A program made the position numbers and the translations under genes. From Marthasterias glacialis (taxonomy: Eukaryota > Echinodermata > Asteroidea > Forcipulatida > Asteriidae): a stretch of DNA of 64,000 nt. Positions within the stretch are counted from its first letter, which is position 1, and every line of letters starts with the position of its first letter. Location: NCBI GenBank assembly GCA_911728455.2, contig OU452233.1:19720814-19784813 (forward strand), in the 5' to 3' direction. Positions 12,104-23,220 of the stretch are shown here, one piece after another. A model generated the notes under the pieces. The model was not told the DNA's origin and did not search any database. It worked only from the letters and a program-made list of their open reading frames with translations.

Positions 12104-15100
12104 GATTTCTGTTACTACCGGATCAAGTTCCGTATGCAACTTCCATCGGTGTGACAATCTCTGTCGATTGCAAGTGTTCCTTAAGCTATATTGTTGACGT
12201 CACTAATAGCCTTTTAACAAGATAATGTTATGTTCCTTAAATTGTAGCCTCGATTTGATTAAAACAAAACGAAACCGACTGAACTGAAGCGGAATTTTGC
12301 TATCTGAATAAAGTTAGAATGTAATGATTATGCTTTCCTTGGTCACAGGTATTGGAGTTGGATCGACGGCATTCCATATGACTTTGAGCCTTCACGCCCA
12401 GGTATTCCTTTACCTTTTACATTCAATTCCATTCACCATGCCAAACAAGAAGATTATTTGCAAAGTAACATTTGTTTAGAATATTGGTTAGATTCTAAGC
12501 TGCCAAACCTAAACCAATTCAACAGCTCCCAAGACCAGTTCACTTATCACGTCAGGTGTCCTAAATCAAGGAGGGGAACCCACTTATGCTTGTAAGTTAT
12601 TACAAGCAACCAGGTGATTTTAACTAGTAAGCCAGTAAAATTAAGGTTAATTATTAAATTAACCTCCGAAAAAGAAGATTCCTAAATATTACCACAACCA
12701 CAAAAATGGCAAGAAAACTAAATGCATACAATTTAAATCCATACAAAAGATACCTAGTGGCACACAAAAACATCACATGTCCGCATTAATCATGCAGAAG
12801 GCTATAGATGAATGCATTCCTTTGTTTTAAATTTGAACTTCATAATTTGCTTTTTTCCTGTGGACACTGACGTCTTTACAAAATGCAAACCGAAAAAAGA
12901 AGAAAGGAAAACCATCACCCACAGTAATACGGTAACATAAAAGAGGGTATGTAATGGCTCTATGCTATGGCTGATTGCTTGTTTTTGAAATTACACATTT
13001 TTCCTTTAGGTTTTTGGTTTTGTCACTATAACCATCTACAACATATACATTCCACCTTTAGTTTGTGGGTTTTGTCAATAACATGATACATGTACTTGGT
13101 TTCTTAGTTTGTGTTTTTATCTTTTATTCGGAAGCCCAAAACACTTAACACTATCAGGACGCGGGTGGTGGATGTGCCCCTACAATAATTTTGACTGTAA
13201 CTTTCAAACGCTGCATTCGATTACCGCAAAAACTTCTGACTTTTCCAAATATTTTGTAAAAGAATGTTGTCATCTGTTACCATGGCAACCGTTTGTTTGA
13301 CTTTTGGTCAAACGTTTTTAACGTTTTTGAGGTTTAATCCAGTAACTTGTTCGATGGAGTGTTTTTTTGTTATTATGAACGAAAACGACAGCACAACTTA
13401 AAATGCTGTTCTCACTTTTATACGTTACTTTTACTTTTCAATGACTTTCATATTTTCTAATTTTTTTAATTCGTTATGCTTCAAGAATTCATTTGAAGAT
13501 TTTATGCACGAATTATGGCTTTCACCAATAGTACTACCCGCCAAATTTCTCACAAAACACAACACATTGTTTAGTTTGCACAAAAACATAATGTTTTCTC
13601 CTGATTACATTCGTTATCATTTAAAAAGAATTATGGTACCACGATGTTTGATTTGTTTCACTGTCTATTGTCTCTACAAGGATATGTTGACATCGTGAAC
13701 TGTTGATGAAATGCCTGTTTTTGTGCACACTTTTGAAAGGAATTATTAAAATGTTTGTTAACGACGCGGTTGCAGTGGGGCATTTTTGTAAACCAAAAGA
13801 CCAACGAGAGTCACTTTTGTTACTTAAAAACACCCTTGAAAAAAGGGTCCGGAGGATCAGAATAGCTGAAACCTAAAATCTTGTCTTTGTAATCGCCGAA
13901 ATCAAACATCTCAGTTTAGTTTATGTGAAATAATACCCTCCGCCCTCTCTATCACTACGCAGATGCTGGACGAGATGTCTATGTTGTGGTCGACCTCATT
14001 ATTTGTGTATTGTCTGTGAGTATATATTCAATCAAATGGATTGATAGTTTTGGTAAAGCTTATTTTAAACAAGGTTTGAGTCTCAGTTTCTAGAAAGATT
14101 ATTTCCAGATGTAGGGATCCCATAAGTCTTGCAGCGATTGGGGAGGAAGGAGGAACGGTCCTAGGTGTCGAGCATTCTTCGTAAAAGTTTACGATACACG
14201 ATTCAACTATCCCTTTAAAATACAATATTTCTACGACTAGCTAACAAAGCTGAGCATTCTCAGCATTTGGCAAGAGCCATGCTCCCTACAAAATCAACAG
14301 AAATATCCACAGATAATATCATGTGCTCTCTCTTGCTCATTTATTATGTCAAATCTTTGTCCAAATTTTCATTGAAGCTTTGCATTTGGATTTGTATAAA
14401 AATCGACCAAACAAAGTAATAATTCTGATTTCAGGATGGAGACAAACTCCAAGTCGCAAAGAGCAAATGTCTCTCTAATACTGTCGTTGCTGTGCTATAA
14501 CGCTGTAGCAAGTCTCTCCTACGTATTACTACAACACCCGTTGTTATTTCAGGTAAATTCATATCATACACATTCTTTCTGTTCTTTTTATGTTTTATGC
14601 GGGTGGGGGAATAACTGAGGTACTACAGTGCTCAGTTTGACGACCACCAGTATTCATGGTTGCCAGCAAGCTAAAGCAAGGCATAATTTGGTACGGTCAG
14701 GTGCTCCATCTTATAATGCCAGTGTCTCACCGAGCCTTACTGTCGAAGTAGAACAAAGTCACATTGAAACACGTTCAATTAACGTGACATTTTTTTATTC
14801 TTGTGATTTTTGTAACTCATGCTCGATAATTTGTTTCAGTTTGCCTTTGGGTCGCTTACCATCATCCTCATAGCGAGGGCTGTCCACATGAGTAGGTAGG
14901 CTACCTTTAAAAATCTCAGAACATAGATCTGTTGATTGGTGAAAACAAATAGACCAATCAATGCATTAAGCCCCGCCCCGTAAACATACTGACCAACCAC
15001 AGCATTGGCTATTATATGACCACTGTATACCTGGGAAGCACAATATGCATCTATTCAATGCCAAACTGCACGACGTGAACGCGCACGCATGTTTACATTT

Positions 15101-17079
15101 TCCAATATGATTTTATCGTGTCGGACTTATGTTGGTCTTTCAGCGGCGTAGCCAAAGCTGTGATTGGTCAACAAGTAAGGGCGTGTCTTAATGGATCGCT
15201 GTACTATAAAGCAAGTATAATAAATTACCTTTCAGTTGAAAGCTGATGTTATGTACATAAGGATTATGTCAGACATTTTCGAAACAAATGTTACATCTTT
15301 AGGTCTTGACTTCTTGCTTGCAATCGGAATACTCTTAAATAAAGATGCATTATGGGAAGCTTTGTACTTGGCTTTACAATGACATACTCATTTAGATTTA
15401 CTAATTGCTATCTCCATTAATATTCAGTTATCACATGTAAGAAACTTGGTAACGAGCTGTTGAGCTTTTGCTTGTGTTTTCTCCAAATTTCTTCAAAAGA
15501 ACTCAAGATTGTAGCGGTTGCAGGTTTCTGTTGTGTTATGCCGTGATCATATATGCTATTGCGTTTACAGTGTGGAACATAGACAACCTATGCTGTGAAT
15601 ATGTACAGTAAGTATTGCCAAGGGTGGAGAAGTGTTTCAAGGGAGGGCTCGTTAAATGCCTACATCATTCTGCTTAACGTTTATTCAGACATGCAACTTT
15701 TCAGTTGATCAGCTTTTTTTTTCACTTTAAAAATAATAATGACATTGAATACTGAAAAACACTACGAATTTTCGTATGGTTGGCCATTTCCGTCGTTGTG
15801 CGAAGTTGTTTGACTTATAGTTGAATAAATCCATAGCGAACCCAGAACCTCAGTCCTCCATTATAATTTATTCCAACGATACACAAAGTTGTTTACATAA
15901 ATATAATTTCCTGCATGTTTCTGTTTGTAATTTCTGAACCAGATGGATACGGAATTCGTTACTGCCATGCTTCACAGCAGTAACCCAACTACATGCGTGG
16001 TGGCATTTCCTCGTTGGTATAGCCTGTCACAGTCAGATTCTTTTAAGGTAATCTTTTTTATACAGCTCCTTGAGAGATGGATACCACACCTTACGTGTTT
16101 GATACGATATTCTAGAAAACCCTGTCACAATATGGGGTTGAAAACAGTTCAAACCTAACCCCTGAGGTAAACAAACAAGTAAAACAAACACGTTGCTATC
16201 GGAGCACTCTTAAAGTTTAATCGCTCCGCCAATACCGGTATGATCCTTCAACCTTGTTCTATCTGAAAGGCTTTAAGGTTTTTTACTTCTTCTTTTTGCA
16301 GTTGTTATGTCCGCTGCACTTTTTTGAAGCATCGATGTACCATCAAGGTAAGGTCACGAAAATGCAACGCATGTCTTTGCAATGTGCTATATTGAAAGAA
16401 CAGTTCATGAGTTGATCATTTCCATAACAGCAGCGTAGCCAAGGGGGCCTGTACCATCCCCACAAATTTCCAGTGCCCCTGATAATTTTTTTAGATACAT
16501 GTAATTCATAAAAAAATTGGTACCTGGGCCCCTCCACTGCAAAGCAATGCCCCGCGTGTACCCCCCCCCCCCCCCCCCCGCCAGTGAACATTTTTGGCTA
16601 CTCCGCTGTTTCATAAGTGCCTTTGATAATGCCCTCTGAAAATACAGTAATCTCCCCCTTTTACTAGAGGCCTAAAAACAACTTGTTCATGAAACAGTTG
16701 AAGCCAAAGAGCTAATTAAAGCGTTTGTTGAGAAAAAGCTATTAATTTGAAAACCATATCATTATACAAACCTTTTCTTGCCTATAATTAGACGCAATCA
16801 TTCGCGTGTTCTTCCAGGCCAGATAGTTGTCCATTTATGGCTTCAACAACAGAATGTTGCTCCTTTTTGGCGAATGAACGTCTTGTGATTTTTTTTCTTC
16901 CTTTTTTTCAGCTATGGTTTGGCTTTCTTCCTTTTTTAAGAGTACATGCCAAGGAAAGCTCTGATGAAGATTTTAACGACAGAAATATGCAGCTACGTAA
17001 AGAAGGAGTTACCAGCAGCATGACTATTCTCACTTCTGTATCGAAAAGAGGGGCGGTAGGGGTCGTTAGAACTTCGTAA
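8665..17079 (+). CDS. ACER3: Alkaline ceramidase 3-like, ten exons
   Basis: Predicted to hydrolyse ceramide to sphingosine and fatty acid in ER/Golgi membranes. Exons: 8665-8791, 11872-11982, 12349-12401, 13963-14015, 14435-14552, 14840-14895, 15524-15607, 15943-16047, 16302-16347, 16912-17079. Total 921 nt with consistent phases and GT-AG introns, 306 aa (human ACER3 is 267). Exon 1 gives the cytosolic N-terminus with the calcium-site signature (Asp27, Trp28, Glu30, Asn32, Glu41 in STLDWCESNY...YIAE). The zinc/catalytic set is present: His89 and Asp100 (STAFHMTL, then MLDE) and His218/His222 (LHAWWH). Several hydrophobic segments match the seven-helix fold. The C-terminal tail of about 45 residues after FGFLPF is longer than in mammals and polar. 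The start codon opens the frame and is followed directly by the conserved FWGP...STLDWCE block. The GM2A-like gene lies tail to tail 0.8 kb away. Confidence 0.93.
9463..11871 (+). repeat. 56-bp VNTR (about 42 copies) ending in the exon 2 splice acceptor
   Basis: The unit reads GACCCAGATCCAATTCACTT, then CTAACTTGATGTCTTGTACA, then TCCCCCCTTCACCATG. Copies are nearly identical with T/C switches (GTCTTGTAC or GTCTCGTAC), variable C-run length, and three short units lacking about 18 bp (near 10561, 10768, 10864). The last, diverged unit (about 11820-11871) aligns along its length and supplies the pyrimidine tract and AG of ceramidase exon 2. Every full unit carries a CTAAC branchpoint-like word and a pyrimidine tract. 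Confidence 0.95.
13138..13310 (+). mobile_element. Fragment of the CCCTATCAGGAC (piggyBac-like) element family
   Basis: Begins ACACTATCAGGACGCGGG and continues with sequence shared with the complete copy at 49954-50892, for example GCTGCATTCGATTACCGC and TTACCATGGCAACCGTTTG. It lies in intron 3 of the ceramidase. A possible remnant of the far end (GGGTCCGGAGGATCAG) lies near 13845. Confidence 0.6.
14185..14340 (+). repeat. Dispersed repeat, homologous to 30525-30760
   Basis: Shares AAGTTTACGATACACGATTC (AAGTTTACAATGCACGATTC in the other copy) and a later block around ACAAAATCAACAGA with 30525-30760, in the same order and orientation. Noncoding; in intron 4 of the ceramidase. Confidence 0.6.
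15064..15215 (+). repeat. Dispersed repeat, homologous to 20100-20245
   Basis: Shares GTCGGACTT, then TGATTGGTCAA, then AAGGGCGTGTCTTAATGGAT (AAGGGCATGTCTTGATGGAT in the second copy) with the region in intron 1 of the GM2A-like gene. It lies in intron 6 of the ceramidase. Internal reading frames are not conserved. Confidence 0.55.
16428..16608. mobile_element. hAT-type MITE, 181 bp
   Basis: Ends are CAGCAGCGTAGCCAA and, reversed, CAGCGGAGTAGCCAA. It is flanked by 8-bp repeats TTCCATAA and TTTCATAA (7 of 8), as expected for hAT insertion. Contains a C homopolymer at 16561-16579. Located in ceramidase intron 9. Confidence 0.8.
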
Positions 17080-17462
17080 ACCAGCTCAGCACAGATGCTC
17101 ACCAGTAAAAAGGTTGCCTTCCAAAATATCCCCATCATGACGTGTACTGTTTGTGACAGGTTTCCCTCTTAGTTATGTTCTTACCAGACATCTGTTACAC
17201 TAGGAGTAAGTCCACCACTGACCAGAGAAAACCTACCCACAGTTCAGGCTGAAGAAGCTCAGCCTCGCCTTGGGAGAACCGCTTGGGATGTAGAAGGGTA
17301 GAAGGATATACATGTACTCTGGTTTAAGGTTTGTTTTGTCATGATTGAGAAAAGAGGCTCAACCACGAGAAAAAACTCTTCAAAAAGGCGTTATATAAGT
17401 AAAGAGGGAAAAATCAAAGGTATCGTTAGAAAAGTCATTGGTCCTTCAATCTATGAAGCTTG

Positions 17463-17695
17463 TTTATTGTTTAATCAACACTCGATAATTTCAAGCTAAC
17501 TTTTCACTTTTGTGATGATGTAGTTGTTTCTTTTTCAATACATGAAAGTGCTCCCCGTCGCTCAACGTTCTCTCTCTCTCTCTCTCTAGATGTGATCTAC
17601 TCAGGAAATTAGTCAACGATTTTAATGCAATAATTTGTTTTGTTAAATAAATGTTGGTTATTACATGAAGTTTTCATATCAGTTTTCATAATAAA
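17463..17695. promoter_or_regulatory. Candidate poly(A) signals between the convergent genes
   Basis: AATAAA on the plus strand at 17646 and 17690 could end the ceramidase transcript. TTTATT at 17463 is AATAAA on the minus strand and could end the GM2A-like transcript. If both are used, the two 3' UTRs overlap by a few hundred bases. A (CT)n run lies at about 17569-17588. Confidence 0.4.
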
Positions 17696-17884
17696 GAATC
17701 CACCATTGGAATATAACGTAACATAATATTATTACTTTGTATGTGGACATCAGCGGCGTTTTGTTGGTACCGGTCAAAACGCATTCTGTATGCAAATAAA
17801 CAAGAGTCACACGCCCTACTCATATCCATCCATTCACTGTGATTGGCTCGCTAAAGATTAAACGTCACTCTTGCTCACTGTTCC

Positions 17885-20666
17885 TCAGCCGATGCTATTG
17901 AAGTACTCCATGCATCCAACATCGCCAAGACCGTCCGTCAGTTTTAAGACGGTACGATATTTACCCTAGACAAAGAGAAACAATACATTAATGAAAAAAG
18001 AGAAACCAGAGAATTTGTCTACAAACCTTCACAAAAGAATGAACTGACTGTTTCATAGAATTGAAAAATACATGTAAAAACTTGATTTGAAATGATTTGA
18101 TAACTGCTGAACATAATGGCCCAGAATCCGAGTAAATATTTTTAAACTTTTAAATTTTCGGTGAAAAAAGGAAAGCAAAATAATTAGTCAAGTATCAAGT
18201 AATCAATCTTTTTGATCCGGACTCCCACTTAATTTCGCTCCGGGAGTATTAAAGTGGGATCCGGACTCTCACTTTATTCCGACCAGGGAGTGTTAAGGTG
18301 GGATCTGGACTCTCACTTCATTCTGACCAGGGAAAGTATTCATATTGAATGCGCCCGGAACGGTTTTAATTAGCAATATTGAGAAATAATTATTGACTTA
18401 CGCTTAAGAAACTATCTAACACAGCGGGAACTTCTGTTGTGTCCAGATAGATACGGACTGGACTGAATGACGTCTGGTACTCTCCAGAACGAATTGGACA
18501 CGTACATGGTATACCGTTAGCGGCAAACTCGCTTGGGCAACCGTGGACCGCCACCAGAAAACCCGACTAAGCGCAGACATCGTAGGTACTGGGTCGAACA
18601 TGTCACAGGAGAACAAATACAATCGGATTATTTCAAAGACTAACGAGTCTTCCTCATTCATTCAGGCAGAGGGGCAGTACTCCTTTTATCACTTTCTGAT
18701 AGCTTAAAATCAAAACATCTTTTTTTTAACATTTTCCTCTAAAATCATTTAAGAGTTTAGGTGATATGCAGGCTTTGGGGCTCCCATAATCACGGGAAAT
18801 GTGTGTCACATTAAAATGAATAGATTGTTGCAATCCCAACTAGCCTGATGTATTCGCTACAAATTAAAACAAACCAGTAATGAAATGTGTATCCCATTTG
18901 AATTGTAATTGGCTCCTACCAGCTTCCTATCTTCGTATTATCTCCAAGCGGTACACATGGAACACGTATCTCGGTAGTCCATAACCAAAACACGTTGACG
19001 ATCTTCTTGATAGAGAGAGAGACCTTTAAGGGTGCTGTGAGGTTTCTTGAGAGCCCAACATCAAAATTTATTGATGCCCAATCGTTGGTTTGAACTGGAT
19101 CCGGTAGAATGGAAAGCCTGCGGATCTGTAAAGGCGCGTTCACTGGAAAACCAAGAAGAAATGTTAATACTAAAAATGAAACCGGTATAAACTACAACAC
19201 GTGTTAACATTGTTTTCGTTCACACAGCTACATAGACAGAAAAAGGCGCTACCCCTGAGAGGTGATTTTTAGTTTCATTTTTCTTGCTTTTGTAGTAAAA
19301 AATAAACGCAATGTCAGACTTGTTTGTTTGTCAGCCTGCCTGTCTTGGCTTACAAGCTACAAAGTGTTTTTGATTTTAAAACTATTTTTTAAAGAAACTG
19401 TTTAGGTAGACATTGTATAAAGATTGTTGTCTGTTTGTATGTCTGTGAGCAAAATATCTGAAAAGTTAATGATACATATTCAACAAAACTTTGTGGAAAG
19501 ATTTATTGTGTATGCCTAAAATTTTTTTTTGTTACTTTGGCCTAATGACAACCTGCTGACTTTTCATCATTATTATTATGAGATGCGTGACACACTAAAA
19601 TCCGGAGACAGAAAAAACTGCAGTATAATTGACATTTCTGAAAGTTGAATTATGTTATCACATTGATAATTTTAATGTCATAATATTACTGTTCAAGTCC
19701 TTACTACTGACGGTACGCTGCACTGTACCGGCATACTGTACCGGTGTGCTGTATGCTGTAGCGGAGTTTTTTTTAATTTTTTTTTTAGTTCGATCATGTT
19801 CTTAAAGGGGCCCGTTGCCTTCGGATTGGGCGCTTTTGGGGTATAAAAAGCGTTTGCTGAAATGAATATAGTTGGGTAGATATTTTGTGTAGAACCAATT
19901 TGTTGACTCCACAAAATGGCGGAACGTATGTTTCTGTTGTATTTCTCGAAGCAGAATGTGGTTAAATCACTACTCACCAATGACAACACACTTAATGCAT
20001 TAACAAGGATAAAGAGCAATTCCAAACAGCAAAATTTCATAAGAAGCGGGGGATGAACTGGTGCGTCTTGAATTTAAAAACGACTTTGTTAATAGAACGA
20101 TCCTTAAGCCCCGCCCATTGTGCACGTGTGCCATTTGCACTAACGTGTTTGTCGAACTGTTGTCGGACTTTTGGTTTAGCAATCACGTCTATGATTGGTC
20201 AATACAGCAAGGGCATGTCTTGATGGATCGGTTTACTGGATTATTTTTCAGGGGCACCAAGACCAAGGCGAGGGCAAACTTGTGGTGTTCTCTGTTTCAA
20301 GCCTTGTCAATCACTAACATGTTTAATATTTGTTTTTGAGCTGGGTGCTGTAAACGAGTTCACGTTTACGTTTCATGTATTCTACTATGACTTGTTTTTA
20401 TTGACAAAATAGTATAATTAGTACAATTTGTCCTCTTGCCTTTGAAATAACTTGGGGCATAGATGTAGAAAAATAAGCCTCCATACTTAAAAGCAAAACT
20501 ATCTGAAGATTACAACATTGCATGGGTCCCTTTGTGTACAAACAAAACACGATAAAAACATACGAACATTACCTTGGCATGAATTCCACGAGAATGCTCC
20601 TTCACTTGGACAAAACACGAGGAAACAAGAGATGAGGAAGATACATGGTGCAGAAAGGCGGCCCAT
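17885..20666 (-). CDS. GM2A: GM2 ganglioside activator-like protein, four exons, in-frame TAG at codon 113
   Basis: Exons (minus strand): 20666-20573, 19142-18920, 18588-18402, 17965-17885. They total 585 nt, 195 codons with the stop; human GM2A is 193 aa. Exon 1 encodes a signal peptide (hydrophobic CIFLISCFLVF) followed by FSWNSC. Exon 2 carries the lipid-binding cup start (LSILPDP ... APLKVSLSIKK ... VPCVPLG). Exon 3 gives CTYDVCA, then TAG (18569-18567), then GCPSEFAANGIPCTCPIRSG. Exon 4 gives GKYRTVLKLTDGLGDVGCME. All eight cysteines of the mature ML-domain protein are present and all junctions keep phase, so only the TAG breaks the gene. Members of the family lift GM2 from membranes for hexosaminidase A in lysosomes. 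The stop may be a real nonsense allele, a young pseudogene or a base error. Confidence 0.85.
18214..18332 (+). repeat. 44-bp tandem repeat, 2.7 copies
   Basis: Units start GATCCGGACTCCCACTT, GATCCGGACTCTCACTT and GATCTGGACTCTCACTT at 18214, 18258 and 18302. In intron 3 of the GM2A-like gene, between its last two exons. Confidence 0.8.
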
Positions 20667-21598
20667 GATGGTCAACAGTGTCCAAATTAGAGCAGTAAAA
20701 TGCTGAAGCGACACAGGAAGGAACCGTTGGTAAAATGCAAATACCAATGTCATCAGATAACATCGTTTGACCAGCGGACTGTTTGATCGCAACGTGTGTA
20801 CGCACAACGCAGTTATCATAACAAACCTTTGTGCCTTCAGTCACGTCACAGGGTCATGATCCCAACAAATTTGATTTATACCTATTAGGATAGCATGTGG
20901 TCCTCATTAAGCAGGTAGTTATCATGGGTAAATTGAGTAAACTTTTCCATGAATTGAAAACCGCACGGTCAAGGTTACCACCTGTGCGTCTTATTATTTC
21001 ATGAAGAACGATCGCTCACTCGGAGCCATGGGGAGAATCAATTTCCTTGGTATCTTGCATTTTAATTATCAAGCGTAAACAAGTATTTTTTCCGTTTTGC
21101 GTCGCGTGTGAAATGCTCACCACACACTAATACACGGGGAGTCTGACTCCAGACTAAATGGCGCAACCGCTGAGATTTAGTTTGTTGATGACGTCAAGTG
21201 AATGAGTCCATGTACAGTATTAAAACAGACAACACTTATCATTTAATTGCCAGATTGTTGTACTTTTTGCTCCGCCTTCTTCTGTTATAATTATTACTTT
21301 TGTTTTGTACATATAAACTTAATAGAACATAAAACAGAGGCGATGAGCTGAAAAGTAGGTGGTTGCTCTCAGTCATTTTCTGTGTCAAGTAAAATTGTAG
21401 ATTCTTTGATAAAATGTCCCCTGTGAGCCGAAGGTGATTACATTGTAGCCACAAAGCTACATTTAAGATTATTATTCTCCGACTATTTCCCCAAACCCAT
21501 TGATTTTGTAATGGTTTTAATAATATTTGTTTGTCAGTAAAGTGTAGATTCTCATTTTATACTCATGTGTATATACATATATCAAAACAGACCTATAA
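20667..21598. other. Upstream of the GM2A-like gene; no gene recognised
   Basis: Should contain the GM2A-like 5' UTR and promoter. No TATA box or clear initiator stands out. Remaining frames are short and carry no recognisable domain. Confidence 0.4.
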
Positions 21599-21935
21599 TT
21601 GCATCAGTTTTATGTCACTACTGTCGAACATACAAGTGAAGTGTCGGACAGCGACAGTTTTGGTTTTGCCTTGTCTGAAAGTTCATTCAGACCTTCTTGT
21701 CCATCAAGTGATGAAAATGCTTCACAAGCAACGATTTCCTTTCAAACTCGGGACGACTTACGAATTAACGAAGACCAATGATCTTGCGTCTCATGCTTGA
21801 TACTGATGGAAAACAGCAGGCTTCTGGAAAAATCAACAGGTTTAAATCCCGTTGACCGATGAAGAAGTTGCGGAGAAATCTAGAGAAAGGTACATGTACA
21901 GGATAATGTACCTAGATCTTCGCAATTCTGACCTT
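21599..21935 (+). other. Coding-like fragments, unknown protein
   Basis: 21599-21781 reads an acidic, Ser-rich peptide (SEVSDSDSFGFALSESSF and on) ending in a stop. A second stretch at about 21855-21935 reads LTDEEVAEKSRERYMYRIMY in a different frame. Both look more protein-like than random AT-rich sequence, but they do not join without a frame change. They may be a decayed gene or exons of an unseen gene. Truncated on the right by a MITE. Confidence 0.25.
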
Positions 21936-21939
21936 GAGC

Positions 21940-22219
21940 CAAGGGGGGGGGGGCATGTGCCCCTCAACTGATGTCCGTGGCCCCGGCTGCCCCACCCATT
22001 TGAATCTGGACTTTTGAGATTAAAAATTATCAGAATAAAATGTTACATATGAGATTTTATGTAGTAATTTCAATGTTTTAAAGACTGTTTTATTATTATT
22101 TACACGCATAATGTATTTTGATGAAAAGGGGCTTGTTTAGGAAAACTGAAAACGGAAACTACAGTTATAATTGGCCAAAAGTGTCCCCCTAAAATTTTGC
22201 CCTAGTTACGGCGCAGCTG
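21940..22219. mobile_element. hAT-type MITE, left inverted repeat eroded
   Basis: Flanked by a perfect 8-bp duplication CCTTGAGC (21932-21939 and 22220-22227). The right end, reversed, is CAGCTGCGCCGTAACTAGGG, the CAG-yGGCG-TAGC type end of this MITE group. The left end begins CAAGGGGGG and lacks about 12 bases of the expected inverted repeat. Confidence 0.7.
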
Positions 22220-22228
22220 CCTTGAGCG

Positions 22229-22311
22229 ACGTATTTATAATAGAAATAATAGGCACTTTCATTGTAATTAAATTACAATGAAAGTGCGGATTATTTTTAT
22301 TATTAATACGT
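22229..22311. repeat. Perfect-core inverted repeat (83 bp)
   Basis: The core GCACTTTCATTGTAATT is followed after one base by its exact reverse complement. Weaker pairing continues outwards through AATAATAG/TTATTTTTATTATT to ACGTAT and ATACGT ends. It starts 10 bp after the MITE. Confidence 0.7.
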
Positions 22312-22553
22312 TGGTTTTGTGCATAAGAAAGTGATGTACAAACCCAACTGCCAATAGGTGGCGCCCTAACCCAGCGAGCCGTGCTGTGAGACTTCAAGTT
22401 CAAATCAAAACCATGTCCACGTCTATCCACCATTACACCGAAGATCAGACAGAAATCTGTGAGTCTTTGCATTATTATGTGACTAATAGTTATAAAAAGT
22501 CGCTTCACTGCCCTGTGCTTTGCTCAGGACAACTTGTACTAACGCTGTGCAAT

Positions 22554-22683
22554 ATGGATTGGCCCTATTTATTGGGCTAGACTCGGCCATGTTTCCTTGG
22601 CTTTGAAGTGTTAACGTAACTGACCGTTAACACTTCAAAGCCAAGGATGGCTGAGTCTAGTCCAGTAAATAGGGCCAATCCAT
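22554..22683. mobile_element. 130-bp foldback element
   Basis: ATGGATTGGCCCTATTTA at the left is mirrored by TAAATAGGGCCAATCCAT at the right. The inner arms CTTGGCTTTGAAGTGTTAAC and GTTAACACTTCAAAGCCAAG are exact complements around a loop of about 10 bases. It would form a hairpin with arms near 60 bp if transcribed. No protein frame. Confidence 0.75.
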
Positions 22684-22699
22684 TTCGTTTCCTTGGCCC

Positions 22700-23220
22700 T
22701 AGCACCATTGCCCAATGTCCATTGCAATCCAATCGTTGTGCCAATGTAATTTTCGACCTGCAATGTTCCTGTTCAAAAAACTTACCGATTGAATGCAACT
22801 GTACTTGCCGATGATTTTACGGCTGGAATTTTTTGGAACCACAACAAACATTTTTGTGATAAATTGAGATGCTTTTTGAGAGTAAACATTGCTTTTTAAA
22901 CAAACCCTTTTTTTGTCAGCCTTTACTCCCTCCGATCCACACTGCACATATGTGTTTTTTGATATTAAATTTAAGGCCCAACGTACCAACGTAAAATCCT
23001 CCATGAGTTTGAAGGCTCTGAACCGTCAAGAAAAACCGAGCTTTCTGAACCGTCAAGAAAAAGCAGTGTCATCTGCATATTGAGAAAGTCTGTATTCAGA
23101 GTTCTCCACCATAAGTCTCCTCAGAATACTATCCATGCGAACCATTTTCTTGAGCATTTCAGCGCACAACACAAACAAGTAAGGGCTTAAACCATCACCT
23201 TGCCGGCAACCATGCAAACG
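22700..23220 (-). pseudogene. Broken LINE reverse transcriptase fragment
   Basis: Minus strand near 23215-23045 reads GDGLSPYLFVLCAEM and, further on, QYADDTAF, the reverse transcriptase finger and catalytic box of L1-like LINEs. A one-base shift follows, then FLDGSE, then (in other frames) NLISKNTYVQCGSEGVKADK, which matches the thumb-side segment that usually reads KTxxVWIGS. At least two frameshifts and no upstream or downstream domains: a dead fragment of a different family from the LINE at 41-46 kb. Confidence 0.75.

Noticed and set aside
11787..12197. 136-codon plus-strand frame spanning ceramidase exon 2
   Set aside because: It contains exon 2 in its true frame (11872-11982), but the flanks are VNTR and intron with poly-A; the real donor is at 11983.
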